A DNA stretch of 64,000 nucleotides, taken from Adiantum capillus-veneris (lineage: Eukaryota > Streptophyta > Polypodiopsida > Polypodiales > Pteridaceae). Below, one piece after another: positions 45,788 to 56,789 of the stretch. Made by a program: the position numbers and the translations under genes. Position 1 is the first letter of the stretch, and every line of letters starts with the position of its first letter. The stretch spans positions 95,706,112 to 95,770,111 of the forward strand of contig CM043945.1 of the NCBI GenBank assembly GCA_014529385.2, written 5' to 3'. A model generated the notes under the pieces. The model did not search any database. It was not told the DNA's origin and saw only the letters and a list, made by a program, of their open reading frames with translations.

Positions 45788-46166
45788 CTAACGTAAATAA
45801 GCGTAAATCTAAATAAACGTAAATCTAACTAAAAATAAAGCTAAATCTAATTTAACGTAAGTCTAATGACTAGAGGTTGTCTAGATGGTCATTGTGTCGG
45901 GGATGTAGTGACTCTTGCCACCCTGAAGATCCACCTTCTTCCCTATCTTCTGAAGACATTTCACCAGTACTTTTGGATCGACGGAGCGCACCATGAGTGA
46001 AGGCAGCAATACCCTATATTCCATTGAGGGCTTTCTTCACCCGCTTCATGCAGGCATCGCAGTCTATGGAGACCTAAATCTAATATAATATAACGTAAAT
46101 CTAAATCTAGCTTAGATAAACGTAAATCTAGTTAAAAATAAATCTGAATCTAATTTAATGTAAGTC
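45788..46166. repeat. AACGTAAATCTAA-type repeats flanking the HMA fragment
   Basis: Two related AT-rich blocks (about 45788-45866 and 46083-46166) share 'aaacgtaaatcta' units and the order '...aaaaataaa.ct.aatctaattta'. They sit on both sides of the HMA-like fragment and are possible remains of intron or capture-junction sequence. Confidence 0.75.
45891..46073 (-). pseudogene. captured HMA-domain (heavy-metal-associated) exon fragment
   Basis: Minus strand: after an AG at 46074-46075 (possible splice acceptor) the frame reads VSIDCDACMKRVKKALNGI, matching the copper/metal-binding HMA core (V.M.C.GC..KV.KAL..I). The two metal-ligand Cys are present as CDAC. A TAG at 46014-46016 interrupts it. 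In another frame the domain end follows: VDPKVLVKCLQKIGKKVDL, then a stop at 45891. This matches the tail of plant HMA and HIPP proteins (VDPxxVLxxxxKxGKKaxL). No transposon protein has this domain, so a host gene fragment inside CACTA-F is the best reading. A stop and a frame change mean it is not functional alone. Confidence 0.75.
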
Positions 46167-46433
46167 TACATATAACCTAATCTTTAACGTCTTTTAAGAT
46201 AGTTTCCTACGACGTTATAACTCTCTTCTTCTTGTGTGTGTGCGCGTGTGTGGATGTGTGTGCCAATAAAAAGAGATAAATGGTATAACCTTTCTATCAC
46301 CCATGCCAAGTATGATAGATTGATTATGCCATTTCCCTCTTGAATAATAGGTCTTGAGTTCAACTCCTCGTCGGCTAGATCTTTAGGTCTTTTAATTTTA
46401 ATTAGTTTCCTATGACGTTAAATTAGTTTCTCT

Positions 46434-46829
46434 CTCTTTCTCTCTCAATGTGTGTGCGTTTTTTTGGATCGTATGCATGTTTTCTCTCTCTTTTCCTCTC
46501 TCAATGTGTACGTTTTTTGTTTATGCATGTTCTCTCTCTCTTTTCCTCTCTCAATGCGTGCGTTTTTTGTTTACGCATGCTCTCTCTCTCTTTTTCTCTT
46601 TCAATGTGTGTGTGCATTCTTTGTTTATGTATGTGTGTGTGCGCGTTTTTGTTTTTGTTTGTACTCTCTCTCTCTCTCTCTCTCAAAAACACTATGTGTG
46701 TGTGTGTATGTGTGTGTGAGAGAGAGAGAGAGAGGGAGAGAGAAAGAGGGGAAGGGAACATGAGAATGAGGAGAGGGAAGGAGCATACGTGGCTCTCCTT
46801 CCTCTCCTCGTGTGTGTGTGTGTGTGGAG

Positions 46830-46875
<46 letters not shown>
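46434..46875. repeat. minisatellite and microsatellite block in CACTA-F
   Basis: Four copies of a unit of about 50-56 bp ('ctctctcaatgtgtgcgttttttg...atgcatg') span about 46440-46630. CT, GT and GA runs follow, the longest being GA at 46837-46875. Open frames across this block are low-complexity artefacts. Confidence 0.9.
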
Positions 46876-46880
<5 letters not shown>

Positions 46881-46969
46881 CGTTACCTGCTCTTTGTTTG
46901 AGGGCGTCGAAAAACTCAGATCTGAGATCTGAGTTTTTGGGCGCGCTCGGTTATTTTTTTACCCCAGCC

Positions 46970-47089
46970 GGCGTCGCTATGAGCGTCGCAAATTTACAAA
47001 AAAATTTGCGACGCTTATAACGACGCTCATAGCGACGCCGGAAATTTTTTTTCGAAGCGTCGCTGTGTGAACGTCGCTAATATGAAGAG
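46970..47089. repeat. CACTA-F right subterminal repeats with inverted arms
   Basis: GCGTCGCTA motifs in both orientations. 'ggcgtcgctatgagcgtcg' near 46971 pairs perfectly with 'cgacgctcatagcgacgcc' near 47020, around an AT-rich loop with its own inner pairing. It mirrors the left-end array. Confidence 0.9.
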
Positions 47090-47104
47090 CCTCTTGTAGT
47101 GCTA

Positions 47105-47348
47105 GTCACCTATGTGGATGCACTAGCATCTGCCACCTCTACTACTTTAATGCATCACTCCATCTATAAATGGAGTTCCACTGTACAAACTCAATCTCTT
47201 GATAAATTATAATTTTGCATCCTTTTGTATAGTATTATCAAGTGTTATTTTAAGTGTTAACCGAACTTATTATAAGTTGTCTATTATTATAAACGCGAGC
47301 AATAATTATCCGCCATGATAAATCGAGCCTTACAAGTGGTATCAAAGC
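47105..47348 (+). repeat. Copia-D 5' LTR, last piece, plus primer site
   Basis: 'gtcacctatgtggatgcact' to 'cgagccttaca' (47334) matches 49526-49754. TGGTATCAAAGC at 47337-47348 is the tRNA-iMet primer site with one mismatch. Confidence 0.93.
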
Positions 47349-48402
47349 ATATTGTAAGGTTTTTTAAACTATTATTAGATTCCTTTTAAATAATAAAATA
47401 TCCAATTTTCTTTGTAAATATCTTCTTTCCCTTTCAAGTGTTTCATCGTACTCCTGAGAAGTGGCATAGAGAAGTCAGAAGGTATAATCCAAGTGTCAAG
47501 TGTGCTAAACTTTCTGTCTTTTAGTCATTCAATGAACAAGCCATGCGAGCCTTAAATTTGAAGGCTTAAGAGGAAACTCACGCTCATGTTTTCTCTACTT
47601 GTGCCCCTCTTTGGTTGAAGTCTATCTTCGTTACCACAGAAGCTTTACACCCCGTGCTTGCCAGCATCGCATCGCTACACAAAACCTGTTTTGCACGGAC
47701 CTGCATACTCTGCACGAAGCCTAGCTCTGCTCGTTGATCATCAGAAGGTGCCGCCAGCAACTCGGACTGCGTCAGCATCACCATTTGGCTCCGCTTGTGC
47801 CACACTTGCATTTACTACTAACATGGGCTCCACTGAGTTCATCAACGATCCGCAGCCGACAGTGAATCGGAGTCAGACGCACACTTGCAACCTTGCAATA
47901 GCCTATGCCAAGGTTTTGCTAATTACCAATCGGCTCTGCTAACCATTTTGTAGCACAGCGCCGTCCAACAGCCTGTGAAGCGCTACCCGCTGGCCCACGT
48001 GCTCCAGGCTCGTCTCTCTCAGATTCGAATTTTTTTTGAAGCTTAAAGTTTCATTCTTTGTTAAGTAGGCTGTCCCACACTTACAAAGCCCTTTTGTTTT
48101 GGACTATCAACAAAAGGTGTAAAAGTTTTTCTATGGAAAGCAACTATAGCTCAACAAATCAGTCCAGCTACCCAAAGTCGAACACACCAAAAATTACCCA
48201 AAGCAGTACCGAGATTTTTGGCAGGAGAAGGTAAATTCACAACAATCTGCATTGCAAGAAGAAGTCGCGGAGAATAACATCAACGAGGCATATCGAGCTT
48301 ACGCCCAAAAACTCGTAAATATAGTTCTTAGTTTTTAAAACTCTTGTAATCAAGGAGTCTAGACACTGCTTGAGAGTCTCTCAAGTAAGACCGCTCCGCA
48401 CT
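47349..48402 (+). other. Copia-D leader, no recognised gene
   Basis: Between the primer site and gag there are only short frames in both directions (for example 47658-47942) with no domain I can name. It serves as the untranslated leader of the element. Confidence 0.5.
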
Positions 48403-49206
48403 ATGAGCACCAAGAATCTGGACAAGTTTAATGGCCAAAATTTTCACTCATGGCAAGTTAAAATCTAAGGGTATCTGATGAAAAAGAATTTATGGGCTGT
48501 TGTAAAGCCAATTGGGGAAGGGGAGAGCATTATGATACGAGGTGCACATGCACAATTTGTGTCAAAAGACGAGCAAGCCCTAGGCATTATTATCACTGCA
48601 TTAGATGATAATTATGTTCATTACATAGATGACTGCAACACTTCATTACAAGCATGGGAAACCTTGGCACAAGCAAAGGCTAAGCACTCCAAAAGTAGCC
48701 TAAGAATGCAGCTCTATGGACTCATGATGGATGCTAATGAAGATTTAGCTAGCCTTATCAATATGCTTCAATCCATTTGCACTTAGTTAGCGTCGTTAGA
48801 TGCTAAAGTGGATGATGAGGACAAAATTGTAGTCTTGCTTAAAGCACTTCCGCTCGAGTATGATCACATAGTCACAATAATTAAAGAAAAGGAACCTCTA
48901 CCTAAGTTTGAAGATGTGGTCAATTCACTTCAGGATGAAGAGAAGAAGCACTCTAATGACAACTCTACATCAAACAGAGTTTATGTTATGCAGAAGGCTG
49001 AGTGCAAGCATTGTGGCAAGCTCGATCACAAATCAAATGATTGCTTCAAGATCAAAGCATGCACCCTATGTGGAAAGCTTGGACAAACACCTTTAAGATG
49101 TTTCAAGAAGCCCCAAAACAGGGATAAAGGCAATGTCAACCTCACCAATGATGGAGAAAAAGAAGAGGAGCCACCACAAGCCCTCTTCATCATTGATGTA
49201 TTGTAG
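48403..49206 (+). pseudogene. Copia-D gag (UBN2-type) with two zinc knuckles
   Basis: The ATG at 48403 gives MSTKNLDKFNGQNFHSWQVK, the standard start of copia Gag. Two in-frame stops occur (TAA near 48466, TAG near 48784), but the frame is otherwise continuous to 49206. It contains ALGIIITALDDNYVHYI, QAWETLAQAKAKHSKS and KIVVLLKALPLEYDHIV. Two knuckles follow: CKHCGKLDHKSNDC, and CTLCGKLGQTPLRC, in which the His is replaced by Gln. It binds element RNA. Only 166 bp separate the stop from the 3' LTR, so protease, integrase and reverse transcriptase are absent. Confidence 0.9.
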
Positions 49207-49372
49207 AGGTTTACAACCTACCCTCTCTCTAGAACCATGTTTGATGAATCCAAATGTGTACTCATGTATTTGCCTAAGCGTGTCAGTTGAACCATGAGCT
49301 AATGCATCCATGGAGAACCAACCATGATGTATCATGGCATAACTAGGATGAATCTAGGTTTAAGGGGGTGCT

Positions 49373-49754
49373 TGTTAGGTTAAACCCTATCTTCATCCTA
49401 TGTACTAGCTTCTCTCTCGCTCTCGCTCACATCATTGTGGGAAACATACCTACACCTAGCACTTCATTTACATGCCACATGGAGCATACACTTGTCCTAA
49501 GCCTCCTTATGCACACAACACCTAGCCACCGATGTGGATGCACTAGCATCTGCCACCTCTACTACTTGCATATATCACTCCATCTATAAATGGAGTTCCA
49601 CTGTGCAAACTCAATCTCTCGATAAATTATAACTTTGCATCCTTTTGTATAGTATTACCAAGTGTTATTTTAAGTGTTAACCTAATTTAGGATAAGTTGT
49701 TTATTATTATGAACGCGAGCAATAATCATCCGCCATGATTAATCAAGCCTTACA
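49373..49754 (+). repeat. Copia-D 3' LTR
   Basis: 382 bp, intact TG...CA, preceded by a purine tract 'ttaagggggtgct'. It gives the uninterrupted reference for the 5' LTR pieces. The short CT/GCTC run here shows that the long microsatellites in the 5' copy grew later. Confidence 0.95.
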
Positions 49755-49759
49755 CTGCG

Positions 49760-49943
49760 TAGGCCAAGGTGGCCCGTATTTGTGATTTGCTAATCCATTT
49801 GAATTTTTCATACCGCCTCCCGTTTCAGAATTATCAGGAGGGTTCGTCTGATTCTTGCGGGGTTCGTCATTTGAATCCATGTGTGTCGCGGTAAAAGGAT
49901 CTGATTTCTCGGTAGAAGAGAAATCAGCCGTGCTCTGATACCA
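49760..49943 (-). pseudogene. Gypsy-B gag N-terminus and primer site
   Basis: The minus strand from the ATG at 49880 reads MDSNDEPRKNQTNPPDNSET and continues to GPPWPTQ at the Copia-D junction. It resumes at 33715. The primer-site complement of tRNA-iMet is at 49932-49943, one base from the LTR. Confidence 0.8.
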
Positions 49944-49944
49944 C

Positions 49945-50488
49945 TGTCACAAGCTTTGGGCACCCCAAGCAGAGAATCCGACCCGACACATGAGTAAATC
50001 ACTTAAAATACTTTACAACTTTAAAAACGCGAGTCGACACGGTCCGATGTAGTTTCGTGCCCAGAGGTATTGGCCCTAAAACGTGGCGCCCCTTTTGGTA
50101 TTTCTTTATTATATTAATGCTTTAGCAAAGTATAACTCCCGAAGGGGTCCTCTGCTCTTAGATTTTGCGTGCAGATGCTGTGAAGAGTGAGGCCCCAATG
50201 GGTTTATTTATTCTTACAAGGGATGCCCCAAAAGCAGTTTTAACTCAAAAGTAATTGGTCCAAAAGCTTCTGGTTCCAAAAGCTGGCAGAAAAAAGCATC
50301 AGCGCAATTTGCGCAATTCCGTACAATCTGCCACATCAGCACCACCTTGTTAGGACAGGCGTTCGTACAGTCAACATGTCAACACATTTTTTGTGAAGTC
50401 CGTACAGGCAATGCCACATCATCATGCAATACTGCCACGTCAACCCCTCTGTCTGCAGGTGGTCATGCCACGTCATCATTTTGTGACA
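49945..50488 (-). repeat. Gypsy-B 5' LTR
   Basis: 544 bp, TGTCACAAGCTTTGGGCACC...TTTTGTGACA, matching 22678-23214. Confidence 0.95.
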
Positions 50489-50493
50489 GCTGT

Positions 50494-51164
50494 GCCATGG
50501 CATAGTCCGTTGTGCTGACCCCATGTCTGTGTGGAAAGCATGTGAAACTGGTTGCTCTAAGAAAACGTTGTAGGCCATTAAGTATCGCTAGACCATGTGT
50601 AGTCACCATCTCCATGAGATGTCTCCCATACTTTGTTTACTCTCTGTCCTATGAATGTCTATCAAGCCCCAAATCTCTTACATCTAGCCCTTTAAGCATC
50701 TCCTCTAAAGTGTCCTAGAAAATTGTTTGCCGTCAGGGCATTGAAGTACCCTAGGAGGATGATGTCACCATCCTTGGAAAACTCTTGTATGTCATTTTCT
50801 AGGATAGCGAAAGGTGACTAGCCTCTAGGCCTAGCATAGACTGATGTACCACTAAGGGGAAAGTTAGCATATGGCAATGTTTAAAAATTGGCTTGGGTCG
50901 GACCTCATCCTCACCCACATGTATCTAGCACGATCATCTCTTTGCACTGAATAATGTTGCTACTCCCCCTAATTCTCTGCTCCCATGCTCAGATCTTGTG
51001 TCAGTCCGGCAAGCTGTCTCCCATCTATATCCCGTCACATGTGGCATCATGTGTCCAGGGGTCTTATGAGTCTTTGAGAAGAATATAATGTCCCTGTCCT
51101 GAAAGCTATCCTCAAAGGCGCCCACATCGAGCCTATAAGATCCATTACAATTCCAGGTTGCCAT
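50494..51164 (-). pseudogene. LINE-A ORF2, endonuclease N-terminal part
   Basis: The minus strand begins MATWNCNGSYRLDVGAFEDS and IIFFSKTHKTPG, followed by GYRWETACR and GGVATLFSAK, the same endonuclease blocks as LINE-E (35664 onward). Further pieces include DGDIILLGYFNA near 50760-50790. It stops at the Gypsy-B insertion and continues at 22672. Stops and frame changes are present. Confidence 0.8.
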
Positions 51165-51193
51165 CTTTAGTATGTCCCACAGGTCTCACACCG

Positions 51194-51600
51194 TCATGTA
51201 GAGCGTCGCTCTTCAATCACCACCTCACTGTCTCGATAGAAGGAAATCTTTCCCTTCTCCCTTACTGCTGTAATCTCTGGCATCACCTCTTGCATGTGCA
51301 CCAACTGCAAGAGGGTGAGATCATCACCGAAAAAAATACCTGTCTTCTTGATGGTTGGCCTCTTCTTCATGAACTCCTCCTTCAAGGAGGGGAAACATAG
51401 TATAAGTGTTTTGTGCTTTGAGGACTCTCCCGGGCCTTCAATCCTCTTGCCCACCCTCCATGCCTTTGTGTGTAAAGGTTTCTCCATCCCCATCATGGAC
51501 ACGAGGCTTGTGACCTCTTTTTCAGCACTGTTGACATCCTTGAGGCCGGTGACCCTCACGTGTAAGGCTAGAGATGAGAGCTAGAGATCGAGGATAGAGC
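51194..51600 (-). pseudogene. LINE-A ORF1, C-terminal half
   Basis: A 121-residue minus frame (MRVTGLKDVNSAEKEVTSLV, KKTGIFFGDDLTLLQLVHMQ, EKGKISFYRDSEVVIEE) matches the second half of LINE-E ORF1 (35270-35633). The coiled-coil half is missing upstream of about 51600, where LTR sequence takes over. LINE-A is therefore truncated at its 5' end. Confidence 0.8.
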
Positions 51601-51639
51601 TTGCAGTGATTCTTCTTGCGCTTGCGTATTGAAGGCCCT

Positions 51640-52244
51640 CTTGTGCCCCTTTAGGTGAAGTTTTACAGGTAAGCCAATGGAAAGGCGGTGAATCAACAGC
51701 AGACACATGATTGAACTTGAAAATTGAGAATGCATGAACTTAAAAGAGCACTGGAAACGAGATACAGAGTGGTGGAGTTCCACTCCTAGATGCAATGGCC
51801 CCTAGGTGAGGCGCCTCACATGGTACCTTTCTTTATATTGATAACTCTTGGAGTACAACTGCCACGGAGTCACTCTGCATGTGTGTAACGATACATTGTT
51901 CTACCAGAAATGACCCCTCGACCTTCTTTTATAGGCACATAGGGCCAAAAGCAAGAACTCTCATGATTGATTCCCAAAAGCTGCAGCGTCCCAAAAGTCA
52001 ATTATTGTCAATAACTAAAGCTGCCATGGTGTCATGCCCAAACAACCTACCACGTGTTCCCGGTTTTTACTCACAATTCACCACGTGGATCCCGTTGGAA
52101 TTCCGACCACGATTTTTTCGCGCCAAAACTCAGACTTGGGTCATTTGGTTCGGCTTGTTGGCACCCCCTTGGCTCATCATCTTCTCTTCTGTCTTGTATG
52201 GTAATACCATGTCATCACTTTGCGACATACCCCCCCTTAAGAGG
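51640..52244 (-). repeat. minus-oriented LTR and polypurine tract
   Basis: Contains the family block 'ggtacctttctttatattg' and ends 'tttgcgaca' at 52227, followed by 'tacccccccttaagagg' (PPT complement). Its left boundary is unclear because it meets LINE-A. The next about 180 bp (52245-52430) resemble 9510-9670 and 23230-23390. It is the 3' LTR of a further Gypsy-B-like element with its interior lost. Confidence 0.7.
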
Positions 52245-52494
52245 AGTAATTTCCCTCGATTATACCTGCAAAACAGATAATAAACGGTAAACAAGCTTAA
52301 TAGACACCGATTTCATGCATACATGCATTTGACCACTCAAACTATGCACTAGCACAAAGAACACCCACTAAACAATTAGGAATCACATTCACATTATTAT
52401 CCTCGTCGAGATCTCACACACGAATTGTGATCAATATGACTTGTGTATAACACCATAGAGGAAGAGAAGATGTGGCATGTACGGCGCCTCAACA

Positions 52495-52946
52495 TATGTT
52501 GGAGAGGGGGAATAGCATACACACCCAGAACACACCTAATATGCCTCTCCATAGACCATGGCCTACTCTTCACCGCAACCCACATTTACACACACTCACA
52601 ATCTACAAATCTTTACTCGGGCGCTCAGATTCAGAAAACTCCAACCTGGCAACACACCATGTACACCCACACCCGATTATGCGCACAATTCTTGTATTTG
52701 CAATATCCTCCGTGCTCACACAATCTCTCTCCCTCTCTCTCGGCATACACGCACAATCTGTGGCGTCTCCTACCATGGATGACAAGCACAAGATGAGAAA
52801 CAGACAAAGATAAAGGTCGAGCCGACACAAGCAATAATAGACGGAATTTGCATTATAAAAAAAAAACTTGGGTACAATGATGGTGTTGATGATTTGTGCG
52901 CCTCAGGCTGCCTCGAGCTCCCTCTCTTCAATGCTATGAAAACCCA
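52495..52946 (-). repeat. unclassified dispersed repeat, copy 1
   Basis: Shares with 58648-59090 a long run of blocks: 'gagagggggaat', 'acaatctacaaatct', 'gacacaatctctctcc'-type strings, 'gaatttgcatta' followed by an A run, and 'atggtgttgatgat'. It is probably part of an LTR. In the second copy it adjoins a minus-strand gag. It ends abruptly where Gypsy-C-like sequence begins at 52947. Confidence 0.6.
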
Positions 52947-53278
52947 CTTCAAGCAAAAAGATACTATGGTCCTTTTCAAATCTTGAAGCCAATCAATGAC
53001 ATGGCTTATCAACTCATGGCTACTTAAGCCCTACAAAGGAGAGCCACCAAGAGAACCAATTATTGAAGACCCGCCAGAGATCGAACACCAAGAAAAGGCG
53101 CTACAACTCGAAGTTGTCCTTTGGCATGAAGACAAGATGCTATGGCATGGTAAGATTATCAGACGATATCTTATTGAGTTAAAAGATTATCCTTTTGAAG
53201 ATGCTAGATGGATGCAAGGAATGTAGCTTAAGGATAGAATGAACCTTGTCAATGCTTGCAATGCTACCTTAGAGTAAG
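52947..53278 (+). pseudogene. truncated Gypsy-C relative, pol C-terminus with chromodomain
   Basis: Plus strand: [13 protein letters not shown]-type block, then [20 protein letters not shown] and a chromodomain [26 protein letters not shown]. It matches 30350-30706 with substitutions and one stop (53224-53226). Everything upstream of the integrase tail is missing. Confidence 0.85.
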
Positions 53279-54310
53279 CAAATGTAAATGTTTCTTTTAA
53301 ATGATTAATGGTTTTGTCTTATAAGACCAATTCTCTTTTTCTTGTGCACAAATCTAAGTAGTATGCATGCTTACAATCATGTTTGTGATGATGACGTCTC
53401 TCAAACACCAAGTAGAATTTGTCACTCTACTTTGGGAGAATGAAATGGACTCAAGAGCAGACATGCTTGCGGCAGCTAAGTCTCCCAAGTCCCAAATGGA
53501 TTAGTCATCCATCTTGGAATGATGTTGTAGGGTAAAAAAGGATCCTCTACCCGCTAAGAAACATCGATTAATGACTAAGGATTTATCTCTTCTACCTCAT
53601 AGTCGTCCTCATAGTCGAGGACTACTATGATTTCAAGAGAGTGGTAAATCTAATATTTAACCAATCCAAATGATTTTCTCATATTAAACTGATCATTTAA
53701 TGTGGGAGAATAAACGGGAACAAGGGTTAGGATATAGATATGTGCTTATGGATCTATCTCAACACGGGGCCAAGGTTAAAGGGTCCATATGAGAGATGGT
53801 CTGTCAAAGAGCAATACTACCGAATGGAGTTTAAATACCTTAGGTTTAGCTTCATTAAAGACCTCCAAAGGTTAGTGAAAGTCCTTAGACTGTAGGCAAG
53901 CTAGGGTTGTGCTTGAGGTGGGAGCCCGACCCAAGCTTGAGGTGCTTGTCGTGCTTGCTGACTAAGGTGCTAAGGTGCTCCATGACTAAGGTGCTTGAGG
54001 GGCTTAAGGTGTTCCCAAAGTCAACCACAAATCTCTACTCATGGGGGGGCGAGCCCTTATTGTAGGGGCATGAGAGAGAACACACACACCCTCACACAAG
54101 TCAAGCCATTTCTAAAGAAGCAGCAAGGACACATGTCAAGTTCCTCTTCGTGTTGCCCTCATAAGGTGCCTAAAGCCTATTGGTTGGCCTCTCAAGGAAT
54201 CAAATGATAATTTAGCTAATTTAATTAATTGTTTATGCATTTATCAAGTCCTCTCTCTCAAAGGGGAAAGGGGGACACTTGTTCCAAGGCTAGCATGGTT
54301 GCTTGATATG
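53279..54310 (+). repeat. Gypsy-C relative, 3' UTR and truncated LTR
   Basis: 53279-53645 matches the Gypsy-C 3' leader (30707-31066), including the 'tcaagagagtggtaa' PPT. The LTR follows from 53646, lacking its first eight or nine bases, and matches to about 54300 ('ggggacacttgttccaaggct'), then breaks into a microsatellite. The 'gaggtgcttg' array is shorter than in Gypsy-C. Confidence 0.85.
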
Positions 54311-54324
54311 CACTATGCATGTGA

Positions 54325-54371
54325 TCTCTCTCTCTCTCTCTCCCCCCCCCCCGCCCCACACACACACACAC

Positions 54372-54449
<78 letters not shown>
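54325..54449. repeat. CT/C/CA/CT microsatellite
   Basis: CT run, a run of C, a CA run and then about 75 bp of CT. Open frames through it are artefacts. Confidence 0.95.
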
Positions 54450-54453
<4 letters not shown>

Positions 54454-54525
54454 TCAAGATTCAGAAGAATGTGGTTTGGTGTGTTGTGCTAGAGTGACAA
54501 GTCCGCACCCCCCTGAGATGATGCT

Positions 54526-56774
54526 TGGACCAATCCTCACTGTACTTGATCTCTGAAAACCATTAAAAGTACATTGTCTCACAGAGGAAAAACACCAACG
54601 ACACTTACAGACCGTGTTTGAAGAATCGCAGCAACATAAACTTCAAGTTAATGCTAAGAAGAGTGAATTTTTCTTAACAGAGATTCACTACCTGGGATAC
54701 ATAGTCTCCCACAATCAAGTACACATGGACCCAGCAAAAGTTCAAGCTAATTCAAATTGGTCTCAGCCTGCTTCGGTCCATGATGTCTGAAGTTTCCTTT
54801 GCCTCTATTCCCTACTACATACTTTTTTTTCGCCATTTCGCCCATGTACCTGCACCTCTCCATGATCTCACAAAGAAAAAGATATCCTTTCTGTGGGGGG
54901 CTAAGCAGAAGGAATCTTTTGAAAAGCTTAAGTACCTTCTCACCCATGGACCAATGCTCATCGTACTTGATCTCTGAAAACCATTTGAAGTACATTGTGA
55001 TGCTTCAGGCAATTGCTTGGTCAATTCTTAATCAAGAAGGCCACGCAATAGCTTATGAAAGTAGACGACTTTGCGATGCGGAGCTTCATGCTTCCATCTA
55101 TGAGAGGGACCTCATTGCAGTCATTCATGCTCTCTTAGTTTGGAAACATTACCTTTTGGGAGCCGATTTTACAATAAAGAAAGACTGTCAAAGTATTCCG
55201 TATTTTCTCTCTCGATGTAAGTTGTCTGAGAAACAGATGAGGTGGCCAATTTCCTCTCCATGTTTCACTTTCAACTACTACACACATTTCAAATCAAGAA
55301 TGTGGTGGCAGATGCTCTCTCCCGACGGCCCCAAGTAAATGCTATAACGAGCATACATCATCAAGAGTTGGAATCTCTACCTGAGATGTATCTTGACGAC
55401 TCCGACTTCGGTGAAATCTAGCAACAGTTACAAACTGGTAAAGACATCTTTCCCTATTCTATTAAGGATGGTTATCTTTATTTTCATTAGGTTCTTTTGT
55501 GTGGCACGGCCACTTAGAAAAAAAGGTGATAGATGAAGCACATGCTTCTTCTTACGCAGGACACAGAGGCATAATGTCCACAACACAAGCCTTAGAAAGA
55601 TTTTTTTATCGGCCAACACTACGAACTGACATAGATAAATATGTCAGAGAATGTGTACCATGCCAAAAAGCTAAGTATGATTGCCATAAAACTCCTCGCC
55701 TACTTTAGCCCCTACCGGTACCTCAAGTATCCTGGGAAAGTATTGCCATGGATTTTATAATGGATTTGCCACAAACTCCAAATGGAAATGATGCAATTTG
55801 GACTATCATAGAAAGATTTAGTAAGCAAACTCATTTCATTCCAGTAGCAAAGACCATTAAAGCTGATGACATGGCAAAGATCTTTTTGCCCTAGATTTTT
55901 AATTATCATGGTATACCCAAAACAATTATCAGTGATCGCGACCCACAAATGACTAGTAATGTCTAGTGAGCACTTTTTACGAACTTAGGAACTAAGTTGA
56001 ATTTTCCTTCAGCTTATTCCTAAACATTTTAAAGTGCTATGTCTCAAATAATCAACAGAATGGGAGAAGTATCTACCTCTTGCAGAATTTTCCTATAAGA
56101 ACAATGTACATTCCTCTACATGAAAAAGCTCCTTTCGAGGCTACTTACGGAAAACCACATCTTTCTCTAATCCTTCTCACCAAGGATAAGATATTTGCAG
56201 CAGCTGATAAATTTGTTCTAAACATGGATACTGCCTACATGCACGTGAAACACGCTATCCTTAGATCTCAAGAAAAGCATAAGATAAGAAATCGGTAGAT
56301 AGATATCGTCGTGTTCTCAAGCTAACTGAAGGACAATTTGTTCTTCTCATGTGTGATAAAGCGCGACTTAAGAAACTGGCCAATTAGAAAGGGAAAGCTG
56401 TAAAATTTTCCAATAGATAATATGGTCTGTTTAAGATTAGAGAATAGATAATTGACGTTGCATTTAGATTGGATCTTCCAAAGACTTGGAAAATCCATAA
56501 TGCTTTTTACATGAGCCTTCTACGACCTTTCGTTGGCGAACCTCCTGCAGAACCAGCTAGAGAAGATCCCCCTGAAGTAGATGAAACTGAAGAAATACTT
56601 CTTCTAGAACAGATTATACACCATCAGGAGCGTCAACTAAAGTCTGGAAGAACTCATTATAAGTACTTAGTAAAGTTCAAGAATCACTCTGCTCTAGATG
56701 CTCAGTGGATGACGAAATCAAAATTACAAGATTTTCCTGACTCCTGCATACGTATTATGAAGCCCTACAATTGA
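54526..56774 (+). pseudogene. Gypsy-H pol remnant (RT, RNase H, integrase, chromodomain)
   Basis: The plus strand begins late in the reverse transcriptase (KKSEFFLTEIHYLGYIVSHN, about 54655-54710). It continues with the HDLTKKKISFLWGAKQKESF linker, RNase H (GHAIAYESRRL, YERDLIAVIHALLVWKHYLL, 55035-55160), the H2C2 integrase finger (HASSYAGHRG...CVPCQKAKYD, 55540-55685), the core (SIAMDFIMDLPQ, IISDRDPQMTSN), and a tail with IHNAFYMSLLRPFVGEPP and the chromodomain TYYKYLVKFKNH-type block to 56774. Stops are frequent (55029, 55707, 55893 and others). It is the same family as the remnant at 1887-3018. Confidence 0.85.
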
Positions 56775-56789
56775 GGACAATTGTTTAGA

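Larger units (their letters stand above)
39463..47101 (-). mobile_element. CACTA-F, CACTA (En/Spm) DNA transposon
   Basis: 7639 bp with terminal inverted repeats CACTACAAGAGG (39463-39474) and CCTCTTGTAGTG (47090-47101). The 3-bp target duplication CTA at 39460-39462 and 47102-47104 is as expected for this superfamily. GCGTCGCTA-type subterminal repeats flank both ends. Two genes on the minus strand code for a TNP2-like transposase (45388-41685) and a Transposase_24-like second protein (41412-40099). A captured-looking HMA exon is at 45891-46073. The insertion is inside the Copia-D 5' LTR, and the LTR resumes at once on the other side. Confidence 0.97.

Noticed and set aside
46448-47020. 190-residue plus-strand open frame
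   Set aside because: It is translated from CT, GT and GA repeats and a minisatellite, and has no domain. The real genes of CACTA-F are on the other strand.
47584-47942. opposing short frames in the Copia-D leader
   Set aside because: No domain, overlapping on opposite strands, and located between primer site and gag, where untranslated leader is expected.
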